A DNA stretch of 64,000 nt from a bacterium (GTDB lineage: Bacteria; SAR324; XYD2-FULL-50-16): assembly GCA_024275165.1 (NCBI GenBank), contig JAJRZQ010000038.1, forward strand, positions 62,001 through 126,000, read 5' to 3'. The translations under genes were made by a program, and so were the position numbers. Under the pieces are notes generated by a model. That model had not been told where the DNA came from, did not search any database, and worked only from the letters and a program-made list of their open reading frames with translations. Of this stretch, positions 18,239 through 27,941 are shown piece by piece (position 1 is the stretch's first letter; each line of letters begins with the position of its first letter).

Positions 18239-19210
18239 TTACTTTCCGCCAAAGCTAAAACTGCGCGAACCAAACCCCCCGCCCCGAACCGAGCCAAAGC
18301 CACCCCTGCGAGAAGTTCCAAAAGCGGAAGACCGCCTTTGGGGTAAGGCCCGGCTTGCTCTGGAGGTGGTTGACTTTGTGCCGCTAGGTCGGCCAAAACC
18401 ACCCGAGCGAACCTTAGAGCGATTTGCCCTTTGAAACTGTCGTTGGGTTTTCGTCGGTTTCTTTAAGGACCTGCGAATTCCCCGATTGGCGGTTTTCCCC
18501 TTATTGGGGTTGTTGATGCTTTTGTTGGATTGCTGTTGAAAGCGGTTTGCCCCTCGGTTCACCTGCTGGGTATGAACCAGCGTGCGGCTTGAGTACATGG
18601 ACATGCCCACAATGGGAAAAAAGCTGAAGTAGGGAGGGTACAACCCATAGTGAAAAGGGCTGAACCACAAAGGGCGGGGATAAAAATAACTGGAATACAC
18701 CGGCGGGGCCTGAGCCCCGGAATATTGCGGTTGCTCCTTGCGCTCTACGGGAGCCCAATCGTTGTAGATCGCTCCTGTGCCGTAGATCGTTTCATTGCCC
18801 ACAACCTGGATTTCTGCCTTGTCCCCGTTTTGTTCTACCGTGACCTCGGCGATTTCTTGCACCTCACCCTTTTCCGGTTCCGTGGTTAAGGAATACCCGA
18901 TTTTTTGGTTTAAGTCGCCAAACTCCTTGACTTGAATGTAGTCGGTTTTGCCGTCGGCATTCAAGTCAAGGTTGTTGACCCCTCCTGGCTCGTTGAGCCG
19001 TCGTTCCAGTTCTTGCCCGCTGCGGACTTCTTTGGTCAGCCCCGTTAAGGCGGCCAAGTCCAAACCTTCGGCGGCTTGGCTTTCTGCCAAGGCGCTTTCT
19101 AAGGCTAGGGGTTCGGGAGCGGGAGAAACCCACTTGTAAAAACTCCAAATCCCGTTGGCGAGTAAAACTGCGATGAGTATGCTTTTTAAAGAATTCATAG
19201 CCCTCTTCAA
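18239..19210 (-). CDS. membrane-anchored or secreted protein with Ca-binding-like motif and RG/S-rich tail
   Basis: The 323-residue protein starts with a hydrophobic segment (residues 10-26) that may be a signal anchor. A DLNADGKTDYI motif (82-92) resembles calcium loops of dockerin or FG-GAP proteins. The middle is rich in Tyr, Phe and Pro, and the last 110 residues are very basic and made of Arg, Ser and Gly (RRGGFGSVRGGGFGSR and similar). I know of uncharacterised envelope proteins with this layout but no function. Its TAA stop is immediately followed by the murE ATG, so translation of the two is probably coupled, hinting at a role connected with the cell wall (inference). Confidence 0.7.
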   Translation of the reverse strand: MKRAMNSLKSILIAVLLANGIWSFYKWVSPAPEPLALESALAESQAAEGLDLAALTGLTKEVRSGQELERRLNEPGGVNNLDLNADGKTDYIQVKEFGDLNQKIGYSLTTEPEKGEVQEIAEVTVEQNGDKAEIQVVGNETIYGTGAIYNDWAPVERKEQPQYSGAQAPPVYSSYFYPRPLWFSPFHYGLYPPYFSFFPIVGMSMYSSRTLVHTQQVNRGANRFQQQSNKSINNPNKGKTANRGIRRSLKKPTKTQRQFQRANRSKVRSGGFGRPSGTKSTTSRASRALPQRRSSAFGTSRRGGFGSVRGGGFGSRSFSFGGK

Positions 19211-19247
19211 GGTTTAAAGTCAGACTAGCCTTATCTGGGGGTGAGCG

Positions 19248-20513
19248 TCAATGCTCCGCCTTTGGAAGAACCAGATATTCGATCATTACGGAGAGGATTT
19301 CATTTTTCTGCATCTTCATGACCGTCAAACGGTGATCCCCCACAACTAAACTATCGCCTGTATGGGGCAGGCGAGAAAGGTGATGCATGATCAAGCCCTG
19401 GAGGGATTCAAAATCCCCTTTTTCGGGGACTTCGCCTGCAATCCCGCGATTTAAGGTGATCAGGTCGATGCTGCCTTCGGCCAGCCACTTCATGTGCCCC
19501 ATGGGCTTGACCGGAGTGGTGACCTGGTCTTTTTCGTCAAAAATCTCTCCTACCAACTCTTCTAAGATATCTTCTAGGGTCACAATGCCCAACATTCCAC
19601 CGTATTCATCCACCACGATGGCGAGGTGATTGCTCCCCTTGCGAAAGCGCTCTAAGAGGCTGGAAAGGGGTAGGGTTTCATAAATGAACAAGGCTTTTTG
19701 GGCGATTTCGCTGAGCGCTTTCCCCCCTTGGCCTTGTAGGAGCTCAAAAAGTATATTTTTTAAATACACCACTCCCGTTACATTATCTACCCTATCTTTA
19801 TAAATCGGGACTCGGCTGAACTGGTGTTTTAATAATTCTTCTTTTGCCTCATCCAAGGTTGAGTCTTCGGTTAAGGCAAAAACCTGGGTGCGGGGGGTCA
19901 TGATCGGGTAAACCTCTCGCTCGTCAAATAAAAAAACCTTTTCGATCAGGTTTTTTTCCCGTTCGTTGATGATCCCTAATTGTTCACCCTTGTTGACGAG
20001 GTTGATGACGGTGGCTTCGCTAATCTTGGCTAAAGGGTTTTTGCCTCGAGCAAAGCTTTGGGCGATGCGTTCTAATAAACTGCTGGCAGGGAATAAAAGC
20101 AGGCTTAAAAATGAAATAATGGGCGTGGTGCTTAAGGCAAACCCGCGATTGTGAATGAGGGCGAGGCTTTTAGGGGTCACTTCGCCAAAGATTAAGATGA
20201 TCAAGGTCAAGGCAATCGCGGCGAGGAGCACGCTCCATTCGTCGCTCATTCCCAGTTGAGGGGCCATAGTGATAGCCAATGCGGTAGCTAAGGCACTGGC
20301 AGAGATGTTGACCAGATTGTTTCCGATTAAGATCACGCTCAAAAGCCGTTCTTTATTTTTTAAGAGCCTTAAGAGGGCTTTTGCCTTTTTATCGGTGGTT
20401 TTTTCCAATTCGATCAGGTCGATTTCGCCTAAGGAAATGTAGGCGCTTTCCGCGGCGGAAAAAAAGGCGGAAAGCATTAAGAGGAGAAATAATAAGAGAA
20501 AGCCTAGGATCAC
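19248..20513 (-). CDS. CNNM/CorC-HlyC family membrane protein with CBS domains
   Basis: The 421-residue protein has a DUF21/CNNM membrane domain with about four helices (residues 1-190, including the FFSAAESAYISL start and an IFGEVTPKSLAL motif), a pair of CBS domains (about 205-330, with the IVVDEYGGMLGIVTLEDILEELVGEI segment) and a CorC_HlyC transporter-associated domain at the C-terminus. Relatives are linked to Mg2+ or Co2+ efflux; the old name hemolysin is not a reliable function. The start is GTG at 20513, overlapping a possible 28-codon ORF. It precedes the secreted-protein gene by 37 bases on the same strand. Confidence 0.9.
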   Translation of the reverse strand: MILGFLLLFLLLMLSAFFSAAESAYISLGEIDLIELEKTTDKKAKALLRLLKNKERLLSVILIGNNLVNISASALATALAITMAPQLGMSDEWSVLLAAIALTLIILIFGEVTPKSLALIHNRGFALSTTPIISFLSLLLFPASSLLERIAQSFARGKNPLAKISEATVINLVNKGEQLGIINEREKNLIEKVFLFDEREVYPIMTPRTQVFALTEDSTLDEAKEELLKHQFSRVPIYKDRVDNVTGVVYLKNILFELLQGQGGKALSEIAQKALFIYETLPLSSLLERFRKGSNHLAIVVDEYGGMLGIVTLEDILEELVGEIFDEKDQVTTPVKPMGHMKWLAEGSIDLITLNRGIAGEVPEKGDFESLQGLIMHHLSRLPHTGDSLVVGDHRLTVMKMQKNEILSVMIEYLVLPKAEH

Positions 20514-20596
20514 TTTAAGCTTTGGCCCAAGGCCGGAAAGTGACTGAAAAGGAGTTGCGGCGTATCAGGGTCTGCCGCGGATGCTTCTTCGCTCAT
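20510..20596 (-). CDS. possible 28-residue ORF overlapping the CBS-protein start
   Basis: ATG at 20596 to TGA at 20510 encodes 28 residues, acidic at the start. Its stop overlaps the GTG start of the next gene as GTGA, a typical coupling arrangement. The ribosome-binding site is weak (AAGG about 17 bases upstream). It may be a leader peptide or chance. Confidence 0.25.
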   Translation of the reverse strand: MSEEASAADPDTPQLLFSHFPALGQSLK

Positions 20597-20706
20597 GGTT
20601 GAATGTGTTGACCTTCTTTAAGTTGAAAGAACCTTGGAGTAGGCAGAGGTTCTTTGGCGGATCTTGGTGCTTCGTAAAATCAATCAACGCGGTAGGTTGA
20701 TTTAGT

Positions 20707-21468
20707 TTAAGTCGAGACCGCCTTTTTTTGCTTTGCTTTTGGTTCTTCTTTTTCTTCTTTGGATTCTGGCGCCTTGTAAAAGATCAAACGACGGCAAGTG
20801 GGGCAAACGCCACTCCCGGCGCGCATAATATCATTAAAGACCTGGGGGCGAATCGCCATCGCGCATCCGTAGCAACTCGCGGTGCTGACCTCAATGGCCG
20901 CGGGGACAATCTTTCGGGCTACCAAGGCTTGGTAGGCGCCCAGCAGTTTTTGCGGCACCTGAGTCAAAAGCTTTTCCCGTTGGGCCTGGGCCTGGGTGGA
21001 GCGGGTTTGTAATTCCTTTTCTCGGCCGTCCAGTTCATCTAAGTCCCCTTGCAGGTCTTTGGTTTTATCCGCGAGTTCTTTGTTTGCTTGTGTGATCTCG
21101 GCTTGCAGGGGGAGGGCCTTTTCTTCTAAGTCTAAAATCTGGTCTTCTGTTCGGCGCAAGATTCTGGTGGTTTCATCCACTTCCTTTTGCATGGCGCTGA
21201 ATTCCTTTTGGTTGGAAACCGTCATCATGCGTTTGTTGGAGCGGTCAAGCTTCTTTTTTTCGATGGCGATTAGGCGTTCGCGCAGGGTAATTTGCCGTTG
21301 AATTTTCTCTACTTTTTTCGAGAGTTCGGTAAGGTAGGTTTCGACAGAGTGGAGAGGCTTTCTGATGAGGTTTCGTTCTTGAGGAATCTTTTCCAGCTTG
21401 CGAGCGCTTTGCTGAATAATTTGGTCTTCTTTCGACAGTTGGAGTAGGGCTTCACTCTCTTGAGTCAT
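20707..21468 (-). CDS. coiled-coil C4 zinc-ribbon protein (CT398/DUF164-like)
   Basis: The 253-residue protein is a long coiled coil (about residues 10-175) rich in Lys, Glu and Gln, followed by a zinc ribbon with cysteines at 199, 202, 222 and 225 (CYGC and CPTC) and a Lys/Glu-rich tail. This layout is that of the zf-RING_7 / DUF164 family, for example chlamydial CT398 and H. pylori HP0958, which interact with sigma-54 and with flagellar or secretion components. No flagellar gene is present here. It is the first gene of the minus-strand block that runs toward obgE, although the gap to the next gene is larger (about 110-190 bases). Confidence 0.85.
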   Translation of the reverse strand: MTQESEALLQLSKEDQIIQQSARKLEKIPQERNLIRKPLHSVETYLTELSKKVEKIQRQITLRERLIAIEKKKLDRSNKRMMTVSNQKEFSAMQKEVDETTRILRRTEDQILDLEEKALPLQAEITQANKELADKTKDLQGDLDELDGREKELQTRSTQAQAQREKLLTQVPQKLLGAYQALVARKIVPAAIEVSTASCYGCAMAIRPQVFNDIMRAGSGVCPTCRRLIFYKAPESKEEKEEPKAKQKKAVST

Positions 21469-21633
21469 TCTCGCTCCTGGTTAGGCGATAGGCAAGTGGT
21501 TTGAAAAAAGCAAGCCCACAAGGCCCGGGTTGGTATTGAATGTGCGCACAGGGTCACAGTTAGGCTGGAAAAGGGTATAAAACACTTAAGCCGAGGCTCA
21601 GTTTGAAGCGGGTTCTCGATTCAAGGTAGTTTG

Positions 21634-21710
21634 TGGTAGGCCCACCTGGGCTTGAACCAGGGACCGTCCGGTTATGAGCCGGATGCTCTAACCAACTGAG
21701 CTATAGGCCC
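21634..21710 (-). tRNA. tRNA with CAT anticodon (Met or lysidine-type Ile2)
   Basis: Read on the minus strand, the 77-base gene folds as a full cloverleaf: acceptor GGGCCTA with TGGGCCT (G1-U72 and one more G-U pair), D arm GCTC/GAGC, anticodon stem TCCGG/CCGGA around CTCATAA (anticodon CAT), T arm CCTGG-TTCAAGC-CCAGG, and an encoded CCA end. It lacks initiator features. The acceptor stem resembles isoleucine tRNAs, so a lysidine-modified tRNA-Ile reading AUA is at least as likely as elongator tRNA-Met. Confidence 0.93.
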
Positions 21711-21725
21711 AAAAAGATACCATAA

Positions 21726-23138
<1,413 letters not shown>

Positions 23139-23147
23139 GGGCGGCCT

Positions 23148-23453
23148 ATGGCACTGCAAACCACCAAGTTGAAACTGAAAGACAGCCGGGTTTTACAAGG
23201 AGCCATGATTTTTTTAGGCTTAACCGTGGTTTTTTTATCCCTCTTTGGGGATAAGGGATTGCTGCAATTGGGCAGCCTCTTGAGCCAAGAAAAAGAGCTC
23301 CAGGCCCAATTGCTGAACTTGCGGCTTGAAAAAGCGGAGTGGCAAGCCCGAGCCAAGGCCTTAAGGCAAGACAGCCCTTTTTGGGAGGGTCTCGCTAGGG
23401 AAAATCTAGGTTGGGTGAAAAACGGAGAGCTCTTAATTTTAACGGCAGAGTAA
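23148..23453 (+). CDS. ftsB: cell division protein FtsB/DivIC family
   Basis: FtsB is a small bitopic protein that with FtsL and FtsQ activates septal wall synthesis. The 101-residue product has a short basic cytoplasmic start, one membrane helix (about residues 18-34), a coiled coil (45-75) and the family ending around ARENLGWVKNGELLIL. It lies nine bases after eno, as in many proteobacteria. Sequence of this family is weakly conserved; the topology and the context carry the assignment. Confidence 0.82.
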   Translation: MALQTTKLKLKDSRVLQGAMIFLGLTVVFLSLFGDKGLLQLGSLLSQEKELQAQLLNLRLEKAEWQARAKALRQDSPFWEGLARENLGWVKNGELLILTAE

Positions 23454-23454
23454 G

Positions 23455-23883
23455 ATGCAAATAAAAAACCTGCTCGCTCAAATCGAACCGATTGAAGTCG
23501 CCCCAACCAATGTCGAAGAAATGCGGGCCATCACCTTTGCCGCCATGATTATGGCGGCCATTGACTTTTATATTGACGAGTCCGAACTCAAACTGGTTGA
23601 GACCTATGTCGCCCGCTACTGGCGTGAGGAATATGGGGATCAAAAAGCGTTTTTAGCCCAGATCGACAGCCAGCTCTTTGATTTTCTCTTTCCCGATGGG
23701 GAGCATTGCGAATATGAAGACTATCAAAACCGATTTTTAAACGAGGTCATCCAGCCCTTGAGCGTCAAAGAGCAAAAATCCCTGCTCTATTTGATGAAGC
23801 AGATCATGGAGGCCGATGAGATTCAAGAAGAGGCGGAACTGAAACTGATCTACGCCTTGGCCGCGAAACTCAAAACAGCATGA
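23455..23883 (+). CDS. TerB-like helical protein
   Basis: The 142-residue, all-helical acidic protein resembles the TerB (tellurite resistance/co-chaperone-like) domain: a first helix pair with AAMIMAAIDFYIDESELKLVE and a second with LMKQIMEADEIQEEAELKLIYALAAKL, each carrying the acidic D/E-x-x-I-x-x-x-E pattern. No tellurite genes are present. It begins one base after ftsB and overlaps the next gene as ATGA, so eno, ftsB, this gene and the YidD-like gene are likely cotranscribed. A related protein is encoded at 33647-34195. Function unknown. Confidence 0.65.
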   Translation: MQIKNLLAQIEPIEVAPTNVEEMRAITFAAMIMAAIDFYIDESELKLVETYVARYWREEYGDQKAFLAQIDSQLFDFLFPDGEHCEYEDYQNRFLNEVIQPLSVKEQKSLLYLMKQIMEADEIQEEAELKLIYALAAKLKTA

Positions 23884-24281
23884 AGCCCCTGTTGCTCTTG
23901 TTCTCGCTCTTTGCTTCGACTGTCGCGCAGGGGGGGATGAAGGCCCCCTCTAAAGCTTTGACTCAACCTGTCCCCATCGCCCAGCCCTCTGCGACCTCGT
24001 TTACTCCTGCCCAAAACTTGGGTCTTGGGGGGATTCGTTTGTTCCAACTCCTCTTGAGCCCTTTGGATGGCCCCCGCAGCCCGAGTTACCCCACGGGATC
24101 GGCTTACGGCTGGCAAGCGGTCCGAGCGCAGGGTTTTTTTTTAGGTAGCCTGCTCACGGCCGACCGCCTTTTTCATGAGGCAGACCATCCCCTAGGCCCG
24201 ATGATTCGCCTTTACGGCCAAGACCGTTACTTTGACCCTTTAAGGGCAAATCTTTATTGGTGGAGCGGCGTTGCGCCTTAA
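23880..24281 (+). CDS. secreted YidD-like protein lacking the family cysteines
   Basis: The 133-residue protein has a signal peptide (about residues 1-17) and then a region, about residues 50-100, that follows the YidD pattern: GIRLFQLLLSPLDGPRSPSYPTGSAYGWQAVRAQGF. In standard YidD the corresponding stretch is GPRCRFYPTCSQYA, so both cysteines are replaced here by Ser and Gly. Standard YidD is a cytoplasmic membrane-associated insertion factor beside rnpA and yidC; this one appears exported and sits after a TerB-like gene. It is likely a diverged paralog with a different envelope role (inference). It overlaps the upstream stop as ATGA. Confidence 0.65.
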   Translation: MKPLLLLFSLFASTVAQGGMKAPSKALTQPVPIAQPSATSFTPAQNLGLGGIRLFQLLLSPLDGPRSPSYPTGSAYGWQAVRAQGFFLGSLLTADRLFHEADHPLGPMIRLYGQDRYFDPLRANLYWWSGVAP

Positions 24282-24771
24282 AAATTTGCCGTATCCGCCT
24301 CAGGTCGGGGTTGAAACGACCATCTAAAAAATCCGGAAAGGTCCAGATAAAGGTTTGCCAGTCCTGATGGTGGAAATAAAGGACCCAATCCGCCCATACT
24401 CCGTCTCGCAAGTAGATTTTATTGCTCCGAGTTTTCAGGCTGGCCAAGACGACCTTAAAGAGGTCGAGAAAACCGATATCTAGGTTGACCCGCCGTTGCC
24501 CCTCCAGGGCCTGCGCTGCCTCTAAAACCCCACAGTCAAGCTTGGCTTGAGCTAAAAAATCAGGGGGTTGTAGGGTTTGAAAGGAAAGGAGTCGGCGTTT
24601 TAGGTTTGTTCCCATCTCCTTTTCGTAATACTTGGAATGGGTAAAGTCCTGGGGAGAGGCACGAAAATCAATGGGGCCGTAAAGCTTTTCCAAAGCGGTT
24701 TCAGCTTGTTCTCTTTCTGCTTCTTTTGCATAGAGCAGCAATAAGATGGGTTTGACCGGGCTCAACTCCAT
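24154..24771 (-). CDS. DUF4416 family protein, probably with a false C-terminal extension
   Basis: From the ATG at 24771, which overlaps the upstream glycosyltransferase gene by ten bases, the frame encodes 205 residues. The first 164 match the DUF4416 pattern: PVKPILLLLYAKE, FGPID-type YGPIDFRASP, THSKYYEKEMG, RRVNLDIGFLDLFKVVLAS, YLRDGVWADW and a WTFPDFLDGRF ending with IRQIF. The remaining 41 residues run antisense into the end of the YidD-like gene (128 bases of overlap). One more T in the TTTTT run (24280-24284) would stop the protein right after IRQIF, so the tail is probably an artefact. Function unknown. Confidence 0.75.
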   Translation of the reverse strand: MELSPVKPILLLLYAKEAEREQAETALEKLYGPIDFRASPQDFTHSKYYEKEMGTNLKRRLLSFQTLQPPDFLAQAKLDCGVLEAAQALEGQRRVNLDIGFLDLFKVVLASLKTRSNKIYLRDGVWADWVLYFHHQDWQTFIWTFPDFLDGRFNPDLRRIRQIFKAQRRSTNKDLPLKGQSNGLGRKGESSGLGDGLPHEKGGRP

Positions 24772-25787
24772 GGAATGACCTCCAAACCTAAGCGCAACCC
24801 GTGGCTTGCCAAGACCTCGGTAGCCTGTTTTCTGGTCTGGGGCTCGCTTAGGGTCAGCAAAATCAAGGCGCTCTCGTCCCATTGTTTGGCCCAAGCCGGA
24901 TTGAGCCGCCAAAGGGGTAGGCCTGCGATGGTTTTATTGCTTGGGAATTCTCGGTCATCCAAAAACCCCTCCAGGGGAACCCCTACGCGCTGTAAGGCTT
25001 TGGCCGCCTGCTTGCCGCTCGGCCCTATTCCCGCAAGGTAAATCCGTTTTTTATGTTGAAAGCGAGGGTCGAGGGTGAAAAAGTGCGCCTTGGCGGCAAA
25101 AAAGGCCGGGCGATGGCAACGGGGGTCGCGCCAGGTGAGCTGCTGGGGGTGAATCCTTTTTTCTGTCAAGACTTGATCCATTTTGCGCAATTCTATTCCA
25201 GCGAGGTAGGCCCTAAAAAAGAGGTCGTAGTCTTCTGCCCAGATTTCTTGGCGGTAACCGCCCAAATCTCGCAAAAGGCTCAAGGCCCCAAAAAGGCTGG
25301 GATGGGCAATAGGGGCCTCGCGGTAGAGTTGGGTGGCGTGCTCTGCCGGTGTGAGCAGTTCATTTTGCCATTGCCGGTAAGCAAGCTGCCCCGGGCGCAG
25401 GGGTGCGCCTAAACTCTTTAAGGCGATTTGGCTGCCGATCAAAGCCGGAGCGGGCAAGGAGCGGGCATAGGCTAATTGCCGCTCTAGGCGTTGCGGCAGC
25501 ATGATGTCGTCGTGATCCAGGCGGGCAAACCATTGCCCGCTAGCCAGCTCAAGGCAACGGTTCAAAGCGGCTACAATGCCCACCCCCTGAGTCGAGCCCA
25601 AAGGCTTGACGCGGGCGTCTCGTTGGGCGTACGCCTCCAGCGCCTGCCCGGTTTCATCGGTGGAACCGTCATTAAAAACCAAGGCCTCCCAGGTGGGGTA
25701 AGTCTGGGTTATGAGGGAATCTAAGGCCTGGCTCAAGAGGTCGCCCCCGTTTTGGACCGGCAGCAGAACGCTGATTAAATCGCGCAA
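24762..25787 (-). CDS. family 2 glycosyltransferase with a C-terminal Rossmann-like domain
   Basis: The 341-residue protein begins with a GT-A glycosyltransferase (residues 1-215): ISVLLPVQNGGDLLSQAL, FNDGSTDET and a metal-binding DHDD motif near residue 95, plus the WAEDYDLFFR acceptor-site segment. Residues 245-341 form a second unit starting IYLAGIGPSGKQAAKAL with a nearby FLDD, resembling the N-terminal half of PglD-type sugar acyltransferases or another nucleotide-binding fold. The product is likely involved in LPS or other surface glycan synthesis. It overlaps the end of thrS by 13 bases and the DUF4416 gene by 10. Confidence 0.85.
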   Translation of the reverse strand: MRDLISVLLPVQNGGDLLSQALDSLITQTYPTWEALVFNDGSTDETGQALEAYAQRDARVKPLGSTQGVGIVAALNRCLELASGQWFARLDHDDIMLPQRLERQLAYARSLPAPALIGSQIALKSLGAPLRPGQLAYRQWQNELLTPAEHATQLYREAPIAHPSLFGALSLLRDLGGYRQEIWAEDYDLFFRAYLAGIELRKMDQVLTEKRIHPQQLTWRDPRCHRPAFFAAKAHFFTLDPRFQHKKRIYLAGIGPSGKQAAKALQRVGVPLEGFLDDREFPSNKTIAGLPLWRLNPAWAKQWDESALILLTLSEPQTRKQATEVLASHGLRLGLEVIPWS

Positions 25788-27691
25788 GAGATTTCGTTTT
25801 GACGGCTCACCCGGGTTTGCTTTTCCCGGAGCAGGCTCGCGCTCACTTGAGCTAAGGAAAAAGCGCCCAAGACCTTATTCCCCGCCCGAACCGTAACGGT
25901 TTTTTCGGTTACTTCCCGGTCTCCCACCACCAAGATGTAATTGACCTGATCGAGTTGAGCGGTCCGCACCTTTTTGTTGATCGACTCGTTGCTGGTATCT
26001 GTTTGCGCCCGCAGGCCCAGCTTGCTTAAGCTTAAAACCACTTCTCTTGCCCAGGCCTCATGGGGCGGCCCCAGGGTTAAAACGCGAGCCTGCACAGGGG
26101 AAAGCCAGAGGGGGAACTTTCCCGTATAATGCTCGATCAAGATTCCCAAAAAGCGTTCGATGCTCCCGTAGATGACCCGATGGATCATCACGGGCCTTTG
26201 TTTTTCCCCTTCTGCGTTGATATAAGTGAGGTCGAAGCGTTCGGGGAGAAACATATCGAGTTGAATGGTGCCGCATTGCCAGGTTCGGCCAATGGCGTCT
26301 TTGATATGAATGTCAATCTTGGGGCCATAAAAGGCCCCGTCCCCTTCGTTGATCTGGTATTCATGCCCTCCTTGATCGAGAGCGCCCTTTAAGCCTTTAG
26401 TGGCCTGTTCCCAGTCCGCGTCGGTGCCAATGGATTTTTCCGGCCTGGTGGAGAGTTCCAAGTGATAAGTCAGCCCAAAGGTGGTGTATATTTCATCGGC
26501 GAGCCTCAAAACATGTAGGATTTCATTTTGAACATCCTCAGGCTTCATATAGATATGAGCGTCATCTTGGTGAAAGCTGCGCACCCGAAACAGGCCGGAT
26601 AAGGCCCCGCTCATCTCGTGGCGGTGTACATTGCCGATTTCGCCCACCCTTAGGGGGAGTTGGCGGTAAGAATATTGCTCCTCATTGTAAAACAGCATGG
26701 CCCCAGGGCAGTTCATGGGTTTGATGGCAAAATGCCGGCCCTCGATTTCAGAGCTGTACATGTTTTCACGGTAGTAATCCCAATGGCCGCTTTTCTCCCA
26801 CAGTTCTTGACTCAGCATGACCGGGGTCTTGATCTTGTGGTACCCTTGGGCTTGGTGTTTTTCATCCCAATAGGCCATGAGTTCATCCCAAAGGATCATG
26901 CCTTTGGGGTGAAAAAAAGGCATTCCCGGCCCTTCTGGGTGAAAGGAGAACAGGCTAAGCCGCTTGCCTAAGACCCGATGGTCGCGCTTTTTTGCCTCTA
27001 GTAAAAAATTCAAATAGGCTTTTAGTCTTTTTTGGTCGGGGTAAGCGATGGCGTAGACGCGGGTCAGTTGGGCGTTTTTCGCGTCCGCGCGCCAATAGGC
27101 CCCGCTGGTTTTTAAGACCTTAAACCCTTGGATCAAACCAAAGTGGGGGATGTGAGGGCCCCGGCAGAGATCCACAAACTCCCCTTGAGAGTAGGCGGAT
27201 AACCCCTCTTCTAGGTTGTCGATCATTTCTTTTTTAAAGGGATTCGCCGCAAACTGAGCCAGCGCCTCCTCTTTTGTGGCATAGTCGATTCGCTTTGGTT
27301 CTGGGCGCTCTTTGACGATTTTTTGCGCTTCTTTTTCAATCCGTTCTAAATCTTCTTCGCGCAGGCGCAGATTGGCAAAGTCATAATAAAACCCCTGCTC
27401 AATGGGGGGGCCGATGGTGGGCTGCGCCTCGGGGAACAGCCGCGATACCGCCTGGGCCAATAAATGCGCCGCGGAATGCCAAAAGACCTTTCGCCCCCTT
27501 TCATCCTCAAAGGTAAAGACCTCCACCAGGTCCCCCTCTTGCAAAGGGCTGGAGAGATCTTTTAGGGTTCCGTTGACCCTCATGGCCAACGCGGCGGCGG
27601 GGAGGTCTTTTTTCAGCGCCTTGGCCAATTCGATGCCCCTTGCCCCGGGAGCGAGTTCCAGGTTGCCGCCTTTGCTCAATTGTAGTTTCAT
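25775..27691 (-). CDS. thrS: threonine-tRNA ligase
   Basis: The 638-residue protein charges tRNA-Thr. Domains in order are TGS (1-62), the editing/second additional domain with HSAAHLLAQAV near residue 73 and the CRGPH segment, the class II catalytic core with the zinc cysteine in KPMNCPGAML, motif 2 VHRHEMSGALSGLFRVRSFHQDDAH, motif 3 MIHRVIYGSIERFLGILIEH, and the anticodon-binding domain (about 535-638) ending in TV.RAGNK. Length matches E. coli ThrRS (642). The short tail overlaps the start of the glycosyltransferase gene by 13 bases. Confidence 0.98.
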   Translation of the reverse strand: MKLQLSKGGNLELAPGARGIELAKALKKDLPAAALAMRVNGTLKDLSSPLQEGDLVEVFTFEDERGRKVFWHSAAHLLAQAVSRLFPEAQPTIGPPIEQGFYYDFANLRLREEDLERIEKEAQKIVKERPEPKRIDYATKEEALAQFAANPFKKEMIDNLEEGLSAYSQGEFVDLCRGPHIPHFGLIQGFKVLKTSGAYWRADAKNAQLTRVYAIAYPDQKRLKAYLNFLLEAKKRDHRVLGKRLSLFSFHPEGPGMPFFHPKGMILWDELMAYWDEKHQAQGYHKIKTPVMLSQELWEKSGHWDYYRENMYSSEIEGRHFAIKPMNCPGAMLFYNEEQYSYRQLPLRVGEIGNVHRHEMSGALSGLFRVRSFHQDDAHIYMKPEDVQNEILHVLRLADEIYTTFGLTYHLELSTRPEKSIGTDADWEQATKGLKGALDQGGHEYQINEGDGAFYGPKIDIHIKDAIGRTWQCGTIQLDMFLPERFDLTYINAEGEKQRPVMIHRVIYGSIERFLGILIEHYTGKFPLWLSPVQARVLTLGPPHEAWAREVVLSLSKLGLRAQTDTSNESINKKVRTAQLDQVNYILVVGDREVTEKTVTVRAGNKVLGAFSLAQVSASLLREKQTRVSRQNEISCAI

Positions 27692-27833
27692 CTTTAGCCT
27701 GCTCCTTGCTGCTCATGAGTGACGATTGCATGGCCGAATCTACCAGCAAGGTCTTTTCTTTGCAAGCACCCGCTATGGAGGGTTGCCGAAAGGGATTTGT
27801 TCGCTCGGGGTTTTTTCTCTAGGGCTATTTTCA

Positions 27834-27862
27834 TTGACTTACTGACTCAAGACATTTAAAGT
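27834..27862 (+). promoter_or_regulatory. candidate promoter of the barrel/lipoprotein operon
   Basis: TTGACT (27834-27839) and TAAAGT (27857-27862) are 17 bases apart, about 80 bases before the start codon of the outer-membrane protein gene. The region after it is very AT-rich. Confidence 0.4.
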
Positions 27863-27941
27863 TACGATAAGATTAAATTAATTTTCCCTTGCAGAAAATT
27901 TTTTAAAATTCGTCTTTGATTAATCAAGTTCGAGCAACACA

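Noticed and set aside
27692-27941. Leader regulation (T-box or ThrS-type autogenous control) upstream of thrS
   Set aside because: I see no T-box bulge sequence or operator-like tRNA mimic; the region also holds the promoter of the divergent barrel operon.
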